64,000 bases of DNA from Channa striata. Lineage: Eukaryota > Chordata > Actinopteri > Anabantiformes > Channidae. The notes beneath the pieces are model-generated. The model saw only the letters and a program-made list of their open reading frames with translations, searched no databases and had not been told where the DNA came from. Every line of letters begins with the position of its first letter. Position 1 is the first letter of the stretch. The position numbers and the translations under genes are program-made. The stretch is from positions 15,658,023 through 15,722,022 of the forward strand of contig CM065180.1 of NCBI GenBank assembly GCA_033026295.1, read 5' to 3'. Positions 51,150 to 62,861 of the stretch are shown here, piece by piece.

Positions 51150-51612
51150 CCTTTCCTTCCTCTTTGATAAAGCTTATAGTAAGTTCTAGTCCTGCTGCTA
51201 TAGACTTAGACTGCTGGGGGACTCGATGCACGGAGACGTTTTCCTCCTCACACCCCACATTTATATGTCACCACTGTATGACATTTACTCTGTGTCTTCT
51301 TTATCCCATAGCTGTGCTTCTCCGTCTCTGTCTCCCTCTCTCTGTCCCTGTCTTCAGGTGTCCCCGACTGTGGAGCTGTATCTCTACCAACCTGCCCATG
51401 TTATGCTGTCGCTTTGTTACGTTAAGGCAGATGGAGGTTTCTTCTGTCAAAGGGAATTTTTCCTCTCCACTGTTGCCTATAGCTGCTCAAGGGGGATTTG
51501 TTGGGTTTCCTCTAAACGTCTGTATAGTCTTGACTTTATTATGTAAAGTGGTTTGAGATGACTTTGTTGTAAAAAAAAAAAGTTTAATTGAAAATTTTAT
51601 TGAATTGTAACT
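51150..51612 (+). mobile_element. Retroposon 3' end with ATTGAATTG tail (fish LINE/SINE type)
   Basis: The order of segments matches a retroposon 3' end that is extremely common in percomorph fish. These are CTTTGATAAAGCTTATAGT, CCTGCTGCTATAGACTTAGA, CTGCTGGGGGACT, GCAGATGGAGGTTTCTTCTG, GGGAATTTTTCCTCTCCACTG and AAGTGGTTTGAGATGACT, with TTATTGAATTG at the tail (51608 region). The copy is diverged and internally rearranged but oriented plus. Whether the family is best classed as a LINE 3' end or a SINE I cannot settle from sequence alone. The 141-codon frame overlapping it is spurious. Confidence 0.7.
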
Positions 51613-53870
51613 GTTTGTTGTTCTATAATTTTATAATGCATATGCAGTAGGGGCAGTGCTGAAAACTGAGCACATTACCTAAGTACAGTTCTGAAATATT
51701 TTTTTTCATTCACTTAAGTTTTAAGGAAAAATATTGTACTTTTTTACTCCTTTACATTTATATGACTTGTCACTAGTTACACTGCTGATTTTTGATATGT
51801 AATCATATAAATTATGTACGATTTATTACTATATTATGCCCCAACCTCATCAGATGAAGCATTGCAGTTAGTTACACCGTTCAACATGTCCTTTGTTGAC
51901 ATAGGATCCATGCCTGACCTCCTTGATCGTCCTTCAGCAGTCTTCAAGAATGATGTAACGACTTTGATTTTAAGTAGACGCAATGGGGCAGGAAAACTCT
52001 AATCTCTGAAAACACTGATCACTGGAAATCATTCTTTTACGAGACAGTCCAGGTGAGCCAACTGAAAACACTCCGATGGGCTGCAAACGGATGGGTTTTT
52101 CCCCCACTTAGCATATTTGTCAGCTGTCTGGCCTGCCAAGCTCTATCAACCCTAATTACACATGACAGGGCTGTCAAATGCCCTAAATACCTTGCTTATC
52201 AGTGCTTGTTAGTAACACAGTTTGAGAAGTAAGTTTGACAAGTTTTCCACCAGTGCCGCGACGTGCGTTTTAGGAAGCATCGTAAGGGCAAAAAATGCTA
52301 AACACGACTTGCTGAACATGACACCACTGCTGCTCTTTGGCAAAAGATTGGAAGTATTGTGTTTCTTGCATACTGTACTACATGACATGTAAAAGACAGT
52401 AATTTAAATAAATCAACTACTTATCAAATTATGCAAGGCAACGATACTTCACAGATTAGTCTGTCAAACGCATTTTTTTCCGGGGAAAAAAGACTGCACT
52501 TACATTTGGAATGTAACTTAGAATTAAAACAAACCCAAGTTGATGCCAATCAAAAAACACCCGAAACCCGTGTCTATCATACTAACAATAAGATCTGAGA
52601 TAATTCAAATTCAAAACTTATTCATTAACCGCACTTTTGGTACCGGATACGTGCATAGTAGTTCAGTCTTCATTTAGGGTGTTGGATTTAGGAAGGCTGG
52701 TCATGTTATACCACACGTTGACATGGACTGTGCTCAAATCTGAACTAATGCAAGATGATGTGGTTTCATATTCTAAACGCTTCCTTTTGAAACCAAGTAG
52801 CAGGTCCTCAAGAATCAAAATATAACCAGGGAAGACCCTAGAGACCATGATGTCAGTGTAAGTCTTTTCCAGGATGCTTGATATGGGTCCTGTGGGCTCC
52901 TGCTGATAAGATTGAGGAGCAGGTCTTTCGGAGACCCTCAGCAAACTGGCTGTGGGCTAACAATGCCGCCTCAGTCCCAGCTATCGGGCCATCTCACCAC
53001 AGACCGCATGTGGGCCAGCCGGACACAGGTAATTAATTAGGACTGTCAGAACGGGACCAGCTACTCTTGCAGAAACCATAAACCACCATACTTATACTGA
53101 GCATATAAAATAGAAACTTAGGGGAGTTGGGGTTTGATTTTTATTTTGCAGTAGAAAAAGGAAACCTTTGCAAAAACTCACTGTGCCACATTCAGCAATG
53201 TCAAGCAGGCATTTCTCACTTTTGACCCTCCTTGCACAAGCGCCGCTACAGAATCTCTGTTGAACCGGTTGGTGGCGAAATCACTGATCTTTATGATGCC
53301 TGTTGTTATAGATACAACAAGGTGTTGCTCACGAGCCAATGCTCAAGAATCTGAAAGCCTCCGAAAGTTCTCACTAATCCTTCTCCATACCACAGTGTGT
53401 CAATAATCAGGAATGCACTGCCTAAACTGAAGCATTGTTCCTCTGCCAACAAAATCACAAATATAAGCGCTGACACTGCCTCTGGGCACTGCCATCTCCG
53501 CAACAGAAATGAACTAAAGAAAAACAACAAGATCCGAAATGAAAGAAGGACGCTTTGAAATCTCTCCAGAGAGCTTAACGCTGACTAAATCATAAAGCTT
53601 TTTTTACTACAGAGCATGGGGGGTCTAGTGTTGTACTATGGGGGACTGGCTAAAGCAATTCAGCAGTAGCTTCTTTATATAGTAGGAAAAGTTAAAGCTC
53701 CTCAGAAGACCAGCTGCTGCCAACAGTTGGACATCTTTGAACTAACACTAAATCTGGAGACAGCAGGAAATATCCTCTTCACTTCTTTGAGCTCAGCTCC
53801 ATTCGAGTCCAATTCATAAGATATAATAAAAAAAAAACTAATAGAAAGATAATCTCACCATTCCTTCTAC

Positions 53871-53886
53871 ACACACACACACACAC
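53871..53886. repeat. (AC)8 microsatellite
   Basis: Short uninterrupted AC array, seen directly. Confidence 0.8.
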
Positions 53887-55100
53887 CTGATAATAGCATC
53901 TGATCTTCATGGACAAAAGCTCCCAGACCAAACTTGTGGTTTCCCACTGATCATCTGTCACGACGATCATTTTTATGAGTTTGCATGATCTATGGCAAGC
54001 TGCCACTTTCAGGCTGACTAGATACTGCCTCGCAAGTCTCCCATTTCTTAAACTTTATACTTGGTACTTTAAAGAGGTTAAATGGTAGTTGACATGTTAA
54101 AGAGTCATTCTGACACAAAGCATGTAACAGCAACTCAACTGTCATTCACAAAACCCGAGTTCATACTCTTACATCAGTTGTGCAGACATGAGTATTCCAT
54201 CATGTGTAAGACAATAGGCTGTTGTCTTTCCTGTCTCTTCCTCGCTCGTCTTTCTCTCCATGTGTGTCTGTGTTTTTGACTATTGCGGTATCACAGAACA
54301 GAGAAGGGCAGAACAGGGCAAACGGATGCGGCTGCAGTGGCGAGACCACTGTGGAAGGCCCCGGCTCTGAGAAGGTTCTCATGAGACCTGTATTGTATGG
54401 GGTGGCTGGCCGCAAATATTTTTCTATTTCCCCAAGATGCAAAGCCTTCCTGCAAGCCACAACAATGAGCATCTTTGTCAAGCAGCACCATTATCACACA
54501 TTACCGTAAATGACAGGAGACGGTAGTGCGTCAAAAACCCCATCTAATCACCTCCAGGTATGTGCTTGTCAGGAAAACTAAAAATGAAACATCTGCAGAG
54601 ATGAATGCATGTACTTTCAGAGTCTAAAAGCATGTAAGTGTTGATCTGAGAGCTGCCACTACTGAAAGGCATTTAAGAGGTTGTAGTTCTGAGGAAATTA
54701 CCGTATGTCAACAAAGTCCTCTTCTCAAAACACGCAGAGATATGTATTAGATTTCAAAGACAAATGCAAACTGACTGAACACAGTGTATATGTAGCCAGA
54801 AGAGCTAGAAACTCCAATCACCATGCGAGGTCAACAGGTCAGAGGCAATCAGACAAGACAGAAACACTTGACCCTCTCTTCTAGGATACAACTCAACCCA
54901 AACTTGACCCCTCTGTCACCTGATTTGAGCGTCTTCATCTTAGAAAGACCTGGTTGGTTAAGCATTATGTGACCCCGGCCTTAAACAAATGGGCCCTCCT
55001 CATTTGGCAAGTGCTCACTCGTCCTGATGTCATGCTTCTAATTGCTCGTACTGCGTGGGATGTGAAGTCTGATATAAGGTACATTGTTGACTGTGTGTAC

Positions 55101-55102
<2 letters not shown>

Positions 55103-55138
<36 letters not shown>
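55103..55138. repeat. (GT)18 microsatellite
   Basis: Thirty-six bases of uninterrupted GT. Confidence 0.93.
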
Positions 55139-55139
<1 letters not shown>

Positions 55140-55336
55140 ATCAGGAGCCAAGCTAACACTTGCCTGCAGCAACACACATGCACTCATGTCTTCACCCGCC
55201 ACAACCTATCATTACCGCTGTCACGTAGCCACCTCTGCAGCAGGCCTCACAAGCCCCAACAACCACTGGCACACACACCTGGAGGGCCAAACACTTAGTT
55301 CCCAGCCATGTGCTTCATAAACACAGCATTTTAACA

Positions 55337-55364
55337 TACACACAGACACACACACACACACACA
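55337..55364. repeat. (CA)n microsatellite, interrupted
   Basis: CA array with a single G interruption, seen directly. Confidence 0.88.
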
Positions 55365-55529
55365 AATGCATACACACCTATTCATACTGTATCCTGCAGT
55401 CTCAGCTTCTATCTTGCCCCTCCCATTTTCTGTGAAGTGTGTCTTACTTTTCTATCTTCCCAACCGCAAATGCTTTAGTGCCATTTAATTTATTTCCTTT
55501 GTTATCATTTTCCACACCAGCTGAGTGCA

Positions 55530-55551
55530 ACACACACACACACACACACAC
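55530..55551. repeat. (CA)11 microsatellite
   Basis: Uninterrupted CA array. Three dinucleotide arrays fall within 450 bases here (55.10, 55.34 and 55.53 kb). Confidence 0.9.
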
Positions 55552-57511
55552 TGCAGAGCCAAATTGGCAGCGGCTTTCAGGCTGCTCCTAGACAAACAAC
55601 AGGCCGCGGTACGTATTCGCGAACAAATACGACGCAGAGAAACGCTTTTGAGAAGCTGCACTCAACAAAAGAAAAGGAACTTTCTAATCCAGATTCAGGC
55701 AGCAGATTATGACTCCAAAAGACCGATATTTAATCATAATGGCTTCCTCATGTAGGTTCCTTCATCCATGTTTGCTCGAGCGAGGCCTACTTGAGAGTGT
55801 ACACACTTGAAAGAACACATAAGACCACTAAGCAAAAGCAAACTGACGTTGCACACCTGAGCCCGGCACGCCGGCCACACACACACGAGTGACCTTTACC
55901 AAAGCCTGTCACCATGACAAATCAGACATAAGAAAACTTCTGAAGATCCCGGATGGTTTAAGGTCGCTCAGGGCAAACAGACACTTCAGGCCAAGTTAAT
56001 CAAGTGACAATGAAAGAGCTCATGCTATGTGCTTTTTTTTTTTTTTGTCATGTTCCAAGCCTGTTCTGGGCCAATGCTTGCTCTGCACCATATTCTATTC
56101 AAAGAGGGCTTAGTGTGTAGCAGGTTGCTGTGAAAGGTGTGTGAAACCTGAAACTCGCAGGCTTTAGTAGATGTGTACTGTGCAAATGGAGAATGCAGAA
56201 AAACAGCATGTCACACCTTCCCATCTTAGATTACCGCAAACCAGAAGCTGATTATCTAGAAAAGCAATGTATTGTCTTGCAAGGGCCTTGAACATAAATT
56301 ATGTTGTTGGGTTTTTATTTTTTTTCTGCAGTAGAAAGAATAGATCTGATACCATTTCTAAAACTTAATTTTTGCTCGTGTAATTGATCTCTGGTGTGAA
56401 AAAGGATCGTTTTACAGTTTTGGAGAAGTGGATTGGAAAGAAGTGAGCCCTCTGCAGCCTGTTCCTCATCTCTTGCTGAGAGATGATACCAGCATGACTC
56501 CTGAATTCCCCCCCACGTGAACAGTCAGTGGTCAAACAGCATCGTAGGTAATATGCACCAGGTTTTTGCATATTGGAGGGGAGAAAGCAACCTCTGGCTG
56601 TGTTGCACTTCTGTTTGACCTTTTATAATGTGAGAGTAAGTGTGACAATTTTGTAGGAGGGGAATGCCAAAACGACAAAAACTAGTCAGGTACATTTAAA
56701 CTGCTGTCCGTACTGGCCACTGAAAGACGGAAGTGGAAGCGCCCTGGTATCCGATTGGCCTGAAACACAACTGCAACGTTTGCAGTTAATGTTCAACTTA
56801 AGATCTTTTTGCGTTCCTAAATAAAAACCTTCTCGTAGGCAGGTTACAATTCAATTAAAGTTTCCTGCCTAATAGACTCAAATACACTACGTTTGTAGTT
56901 TCAGCCTAAAGAATGGCATCGTGCAACGCAGGGCTTCCTTCATTTTCTCATTTCCAGTGCCCACAAATGTTTGTGTGGGTGCTTCCTTTGTGTGTATATA
57001 TGTACTATACGTTATGAATGACCTCATCAAAAGCATAGAATACACAGCGGAGGAGTCTGGGTAATGTCATGTCTGTGTAAGGCCACGGAGCTTTGACCGG
57101 AGCCTGATGGTGTCTACCCACTTCATTTGCATATAATAATATACACGTCCACAGTCAACTCCCAAACACTCATACACAATTCACGGCACGCTAAACTCAA
57201 TTTCACTCAGTCTGTGCGAAGGTGGATTTCTGCAGGCCACTGACAAACAAACACACGTGTTTGTAGGTGACCTGAATAAAGGGCAATGTTTCCACAAAAC
57301 ATGTCATCTTCATTTAGTTTGGGGAGCAGCATGTTTAGAAGGGAGAAAGTGAGAGGTTCAGTTCACAATTATTGAGACCCCCGTGCTTCTGCCTTAAAGC
57401 AAAGTATAACTTCGCTCCGCTGCTTGTAAAAATACAGAAAGTGACTGGTGTGAGAAATATGCCGAACTGTCTCCAGTGAGAAAACTGGGGAAAGATCCAG
57501 CCTCAGGATAA

Positions 57512-57534
57512 GTGTGTGTGTGTGTGTGTGTGTG
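57512..57534. repeat. (GT)n microsatellite
   Basis: About eleven uninterrupted GT units, followed by GC and further TG units. Confidence 0.88.
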
Positions 57535-58860
57535 CGTTGTGTATGTGTGTGATCATGCAGAGGGCTCAGGCATGATCAAACAAAGCACATCCAGGTACAG
57601 TATGCCATCTGTACTCCCTCCCCTTTTCCCCAAAAAAATGCACCCCCCCACCCTCTCCATCTTCACACAGAGTCTTTGCGGTATATGGAGTGTCAGAATG
57701 AAAGAGGCCTTGTCTAAGAACCTAATCCTTGAGCGATTAGTCAACACGTTTTGATTAAAAGCTGGCAATGCTGCCACGCCCCCCCCCAATCCATAACCCC
57801 CCCAAAGAAATGGCAGCCCACAGGTGTCCATACAATGTGTCTCATTAGAAAAATATGGGTTGTGGGAGGTGGGTCGTGAGACACTTTCACATCACACTGA
57901 GGAGAGGAAGGAGGCAGGATAGGGCCCTGAACAAAAGGTGGACAATCTGCAGCATGGAGGCCAACGCAGGAGGCCTGTGAAAATATGCAAAAAACATTTG
58001 CATTAAATTAGTTTTTTTTTGTCTTAAAATCATAAGAGGAAAAAAAGTCAATAAGAGTGAGAAGGATGGAATGAAAAAATTAAGTGGCACATATATTTTT
58101 CACAGATTATCCCGTCTTCAGTCTGTGTTTTCTGTAAACAGCCATTTTGAAGAGGATGGATTGAGAGCAGAGACAGGTATTCCACCTAATCAGCCTCATA
58201 TACCCTAGTTTTCCATCAACATAAATACCTCATCTTAGGGGTATTCCCATGCCAGAACATGCCACCGCTGACTAAAACATTCTGACTTGGACGACAGACT
58301 TTGATGCATGAATCTGGTATGCATGAGCTTCTATTCTGGATGCATAGATGCTCGATGCTGACAAAGACACAAAGTATTACAGCAGAGGACGGAAGTTAAG
58401 GTCTGTAAAGTATTTAGATGCATTTCTTAATATTTTTCATTACATGCATTTTTAGGGAGTTTTAAAGTTGAGGCACACAAAGTTTGTCCTTATGTCAACA
58501 TGACAGAGAAATGTACAGGCTCCCTCACCTAAAAAAACACAATTAATCCTAAAATAAATAGAATTTTCTATTGATTAGATCCTCACAAGATTCAGGCACA
58601 GGTACAGTACTTATCAGTTCATCTATTTGCTATGTAACTATCTGGCTTAGTTCCGCCCTTGCCTCTGTGAGTTTAAACCATTTTTCTTAATCTGCTCCTA
58701 GTTAACCCGTGACAGCTTGAGTATCAGGAAATGACCTTTATCCCTGAGGACAGACTACTGTACTTCCCCAATCACATCCATCGTTTGCCTAACCTTGAAT
58801 GAAAGCACAAAAAAAGGAGGGGTGTGTTTTGCAGACCGGACACGGCGAGGAATCACTTAC

Positions 58861-58942
58861 CACCTTCCCCAGGAGACCACAGTGGAGTTACACAGAGGTG
58901 GGATTCAAATAACAATGGCAAGAGGGACGGGCCGAATGTTTC
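58861..58942 (-). CDS. Weak candidate coding exon, unidentified
   Basis: On the minus strand 82 bases lie between the acceptor ACATGTGATCTCAG and a strong donor (GGTG/GTAAGT). Only one frame is open (phase 0 start, one trailing base). It reads through FGPSLLPLLFESHLCVTP, while the other two frames hold stops. Third-position GC is unremarkable (about half). The starting phase agrees with the upstream candidate 59725-59768. The product is not recognised. Confidence 0.22.
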
Positions 58943-60720
58943 CTGAGATCACATGTTGTTAAGAAGACTCCAGCGCTTGCCAACCAGCCCGCCAGACCGG
59001 CTGGATGCGGACATCCACAGGGTGAGAACACACATGGTTTGAGTTTGGCTCTGTGTAGGACCAAAAGGAATGAAGGGGCCTGGTAGCAGGAACCCTCCAA
59101 TTCTCACTTCCTGCTTCTGCTGGAAATGTGATCTCTGAGCCCGACGTCCCCATCAACACAAAGCAGAGTGTTCACCCAAGCCAAGGGGATAGCATGTTCA
59201 TGCACAGGGCACCCCATCACATCGAATCAGCCTGTCAGCAAACTGAAACCCAAGCTGGTGTTTCCCTAATGAGCCGTGGGGATCGAGCAGAGACAGTCCC
59301 ATTCAATCGCGCTGCCAATCCTCCTGTGCCACAGCAGCGGGTTAGGTGGCATTTCTGCAGGAAGCACTTCTCACACAAAAGGGCCGATGATTACGAGGGA
59401 TCCGGCGGAGTGGAAAAGGCAACGTGCGAGCGCAAAAGTATTATTTTGTCAGCCCCTCCATCTTAAACAAACAATATTTTAAAAGCCATGAGAAGAACAG
59501 TGACCTTGGTTTCAGTAGATACAGTAGATCTTTACAGAAGATAAGGTACCGTCGAAAAAAAAGGATATACATCAGTGACGCATGGGGAGAGGCCGTAATT
59601 ACAGGCTTGTGCAACAGTGTTAATTAACTTTACTACCTGAAAGCCAATTCAGTGTCACTTAAACTCGGTAGAAGGAACTCGGACTGACCTTGCCATCTCT
59701 CCTTGTCAGCGGAAGATGACTCACCTCCGAAAACCACAGATTACATTTGGCCAAGTAAACACACAGAACTAATAAAACCACTCATAAGATCCTACGTGAA
59801 ACACTGCCCAAAGTTGGATTTTAATATATAAAGAAAATGAAAGTCGAAAAAAAGCCTTTGGTCCAACCATTTAAGATAAATAAACCGCTTTTGATAAAGA
59901 CAGAAGCCGCAGGGGGCAACGGTTGTACATGCTGTACGTCCATGTGTGCTGTGCGTGTTGCCAAGGCCCGAGGTTCATTGTTTATTCTCGGCTGTGTCTG
60001 GGTCAGCGGGACTCTTGACTGGATTCTTGCCCTAGCATGCACAAGGTTTAACAGTGTTGATGCAGAAGAAGGAATGATTACATTATAAAAATATACCGCA
60101 CCATATGGTCTAGTAAAGGCCCAAACCGCACGATGACATGCAGGAGAATCCAACAGGCCTTTAAACCCAGCTTTGCACCTCACAAGCTGACGCAGCCAGA
60201 ACACGGCTTCGGGCGATACGCTCACCTGAAGCTGTTTTCAGAGGAAAAAAACTGAGCAGTTGCTTATTCGGCAAGTCTCTATTTGATGGAAAAGTGGCCC
60301 ATCAAGTGGAAAACTTCTACTTGCGCAGTGCTCGGTTAGTTTGACCCTTTTCCGTTGTTCTCTGTCCGCGACCAAATTTGCACATTGTAAAACACGATGT
60401 TCCAGTCAGCGCAAATAGGAGTTTTTGATGACACTATTCAGCCGTAAAAAGAGTCACTGTGCAAACTCGCTGCCGGAAAAAAACAAAGTCAAATGTGGCT
60501 TTGACAGAAAATGTTGCTTCGCACATATGCAAACACAACACAACTGACTCAGACACAGCTACGCAGCTTTTGCATACCAGTTGCCCCCTCTGCGTGAACC
60601 TTCCCCCACGCGTCCCTTCTGGTAAGCAGGCGGCACGTTAGCTCACAATCTCCATTTCACTGTCTCTGTACTCTCCTTGTGTCTCCTAACAAGATGGAGC
60701 ATGCTCACTGTAAGCCTCTT

Positions 60721-60750
60721 GGTGGGGGGGGTGGTGGGGGGTGGGGGTGA
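60721..60750 (+). other. G-rich tract able to form a G-quadruplex
   Basis: The plus strand carries G-runs of 8, 2, 6 and 5 separated by single T bases. This satisfies the usual G-quadruplex pattern (four tracts of at least three G, counting the G8 run as two). The C-rich complement could form an i-motif. The pattern is visible; folding is inference. Confidence 0.65.
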
Positions 60751-61504
60751 ATGGGATTGGAAGATTAAATTTATTTTGAATTCCTTCCCTTAATGTGGCA
60801 ATTACACTCCTTCCCTCTGCCTCACCTCTCCTCTCGTCTCCGAGCTGCACAGCACGGAGCCTGTTCCAAAGCACATCCCGTTCATGTTGTGTACACAGAA
60901 AGCATTTCTTTCACCCCCAGCTGAATCTCAAACTTCACAGCAAAAATGGCCTGCCGCTTATTTGACTTAAGGCGGATTAGATGTTTGTGTACTGCTGTAA
61001 GAGTGAGTGCCGAGAATGGATTCCTTAAAGGATGAGAAAAGATCCAGTGAAAATCATTGGTAGTTAGCACCTTATATTACATAAAGCTTTTTATGGTTGT
61101 GTAACAGAGAAAGGAAACACAGAACTACTGACGCTGAAGGAAAAGCAAGGACATTACTGTAGCAAAGTACTAAATTTGTTGCAAATGACCTTCTATCTTT
61201 AATCTCTAATATGAAAAGAAACAATCATTTAAAACCACGTACAGAAACAGCTGCTACCTTCTTGGGTCACTTGCACAAGTTAAACTGAGGCAGATTGTCT
61301 TGTGGTCTGACGTGTCAAAATACGAATCAATCAAGCGATCGTGTCCTCTTGGCTCGAGAGGAGATCTGGCTTGTTTTCAGAGCACAACTGAAGAGTCAGC
61401 ATCTTCTAATCTGTGAAGGCCCCATTAATGCTGCATGACAGAGGTTTTGGAGCAACATATTTTGCCATTTTTGCCATGTCTTTTTCAATGAAGGCCTTAA
61501 TGGA

Positions 61505-61685
61505 GGCGTCAGCGGCACAGAAGGTAGCGCAGTCGTCCACCAAACCTACAGTGGTTGGTCTGATCCCCAGCTCCTGCGATCACATGTCAAAGTGTCCTTG
61601 AGCAAGACACTGAACCCCCTTAGTTGCTCCCAGCTAGTGTCGGCCAGCTGCATCTGATTAAAAATGGGAATATATAAAAAAAACT
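61505..61685 (+). mobile_element. tRNA-derived SINE fragment (head region)
   Basis: TAGCGCAGTCG (61525-61535) fits the RNA polymerase III A box and GGTCTGATCCC (61557-61567) is a diverged B box, 21 bases apart, a spacing within the tRNA range. The following ATCACATGTCAAAGTGTCCT and TGAGCAAGACACTGAACCCC segments are characteristic of an abundant fish SINE-like repeat. The usual 3' part (the GCGCTTTGAG type tail) is absent, so the copy is truncated after about 61660. It is not a functional tRNA because the acceptor and T stems do not pair. Confidence 0.7.
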
Positions 61686-62825
61686 AATTTGACATGATGT
61701 GTTTGTGCTACGTCCAATCAAATCCAGGCTTTTGAATGACCTGCAAATCCCTGTAACCTGCAGAAAACTCAGGGCCTCTACTAATTAAACTACTCTTGTG
61801 AAATATGTTTTCCCAAATCAGACATAAGCAGGTGGCTGAAAGCTTTAAAACTACCCTTCTATGATTGCCAATCATACCATTCTGCAGCGTCATAAGCCAG
61901 GTCATTTGCGTGTAATCTTAGTAAGCAGATCAGAAACTTTGTATGTGTATTTGCTGTCCGAGATGCTGCGTGCTGTTGTTGCGCGCCCAACAGAAATGTC
62001 AGGAATGCCATGGTCAGCAGTGCTACAGTTACAAAGTGATCGTGACGTCCGAAATCCCTCAACTAAACCACTTGTGCAGCTGAAGCAGCCAAGGATGCGA
62101 GATGTCTCAGCCATTTTTTTGGTAGTCTGTGTCTAAGCTCTAAGCCAAAAGGCTCCATTTCCCTCTTTTCTTCGGTTGGAGGGCCAGTCACAACCCCCTT
62201 TTTACTGCATTTTCACACATTCCACGTTCAAAATGGTCTCGTTTTCTATCAACTAAGCTTCTTAATTGGCCGTTCTATACAGCGAGGGATTAGCGGACAA
62301 GTGTGGGTAGAGAAAAAGAGGGAGAGGAAATCAAAACGAAGAAGTTAAACGGTCGGCCGCGGGGTGGGCAAGACACCAAAGGATTACCCCTGTCGTCTGT
62401 TCCGTGATAAAAATACATCTTCAGATCTGACTTTGTGAGGCATCCAAGAAAAACCTTTCTATCAGGCACCCTCTATCTACGAGAGAACAGAGGAAGGCCC
62501 CCGCAGTGAGGATTCAGCATTTCCTCCACCAGTAGCCACAGTAAGGACACTCACGAAGGCCCCTAACTCTTTCCATAGGTCGACCCTCGATGTTCTAATT
62601 CAGCGTTTGGCCCACTTTACACTTTAAATATTTTATCGTGAAGTCATGCTATAATCTTTTTCTTTCGCTTGCTTCCTGAGTTGCCAGCATGTTCTACGAT
62701 TTTCGGTACAAACAAGGAAAGTACGGCTGTAAAAGAAGGTTCCATGCTGTTGTGAAATCTACAAACTCCTCAGAGCAAAGCTGTAGAATGACTAAGTGCA
62801 ACAGGGACTGATATAGTCCAACCTG

Positions 62826-62861
<36 letters not shown>

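Larger units (their letters stand above)
51613..61504. other. Non-coding stretch with microsatellites and weak minus-strand exon candidates
   Basis: No recognised gene. Contents include microsatellites listed separately, a 97-codon minus-strand open frame ending near 52663 without known motifs, and a CAG/GTAATT donor-like site on the plus strand at 53027-53032. Three minus-strand exon candidates lie between 58.8 and 60.3 kb (see findings). A repeat-free block at 59256-59480 may be a conserved element. T-runs occur near 56034-56046. Confidence 0.45.

Noticed and set aside
51131..51556. 141-codon open frame
   Set aside because: It translates the retroposon 3' end, which is not protein-coding in this family's tail region.
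53779..53980. Minus-strand exon ending at the AC microsatellite (ATCAG/GTGTGTG)
   Set aside because: The donor is formed by the microsatellite itself and the acceptor has no pyrimidine tract.
59128..59466. 112-codon plus-strand open frame
   Set aside because: No recognised domain. The region looks more like a conserved non-coding block than a coding exon.
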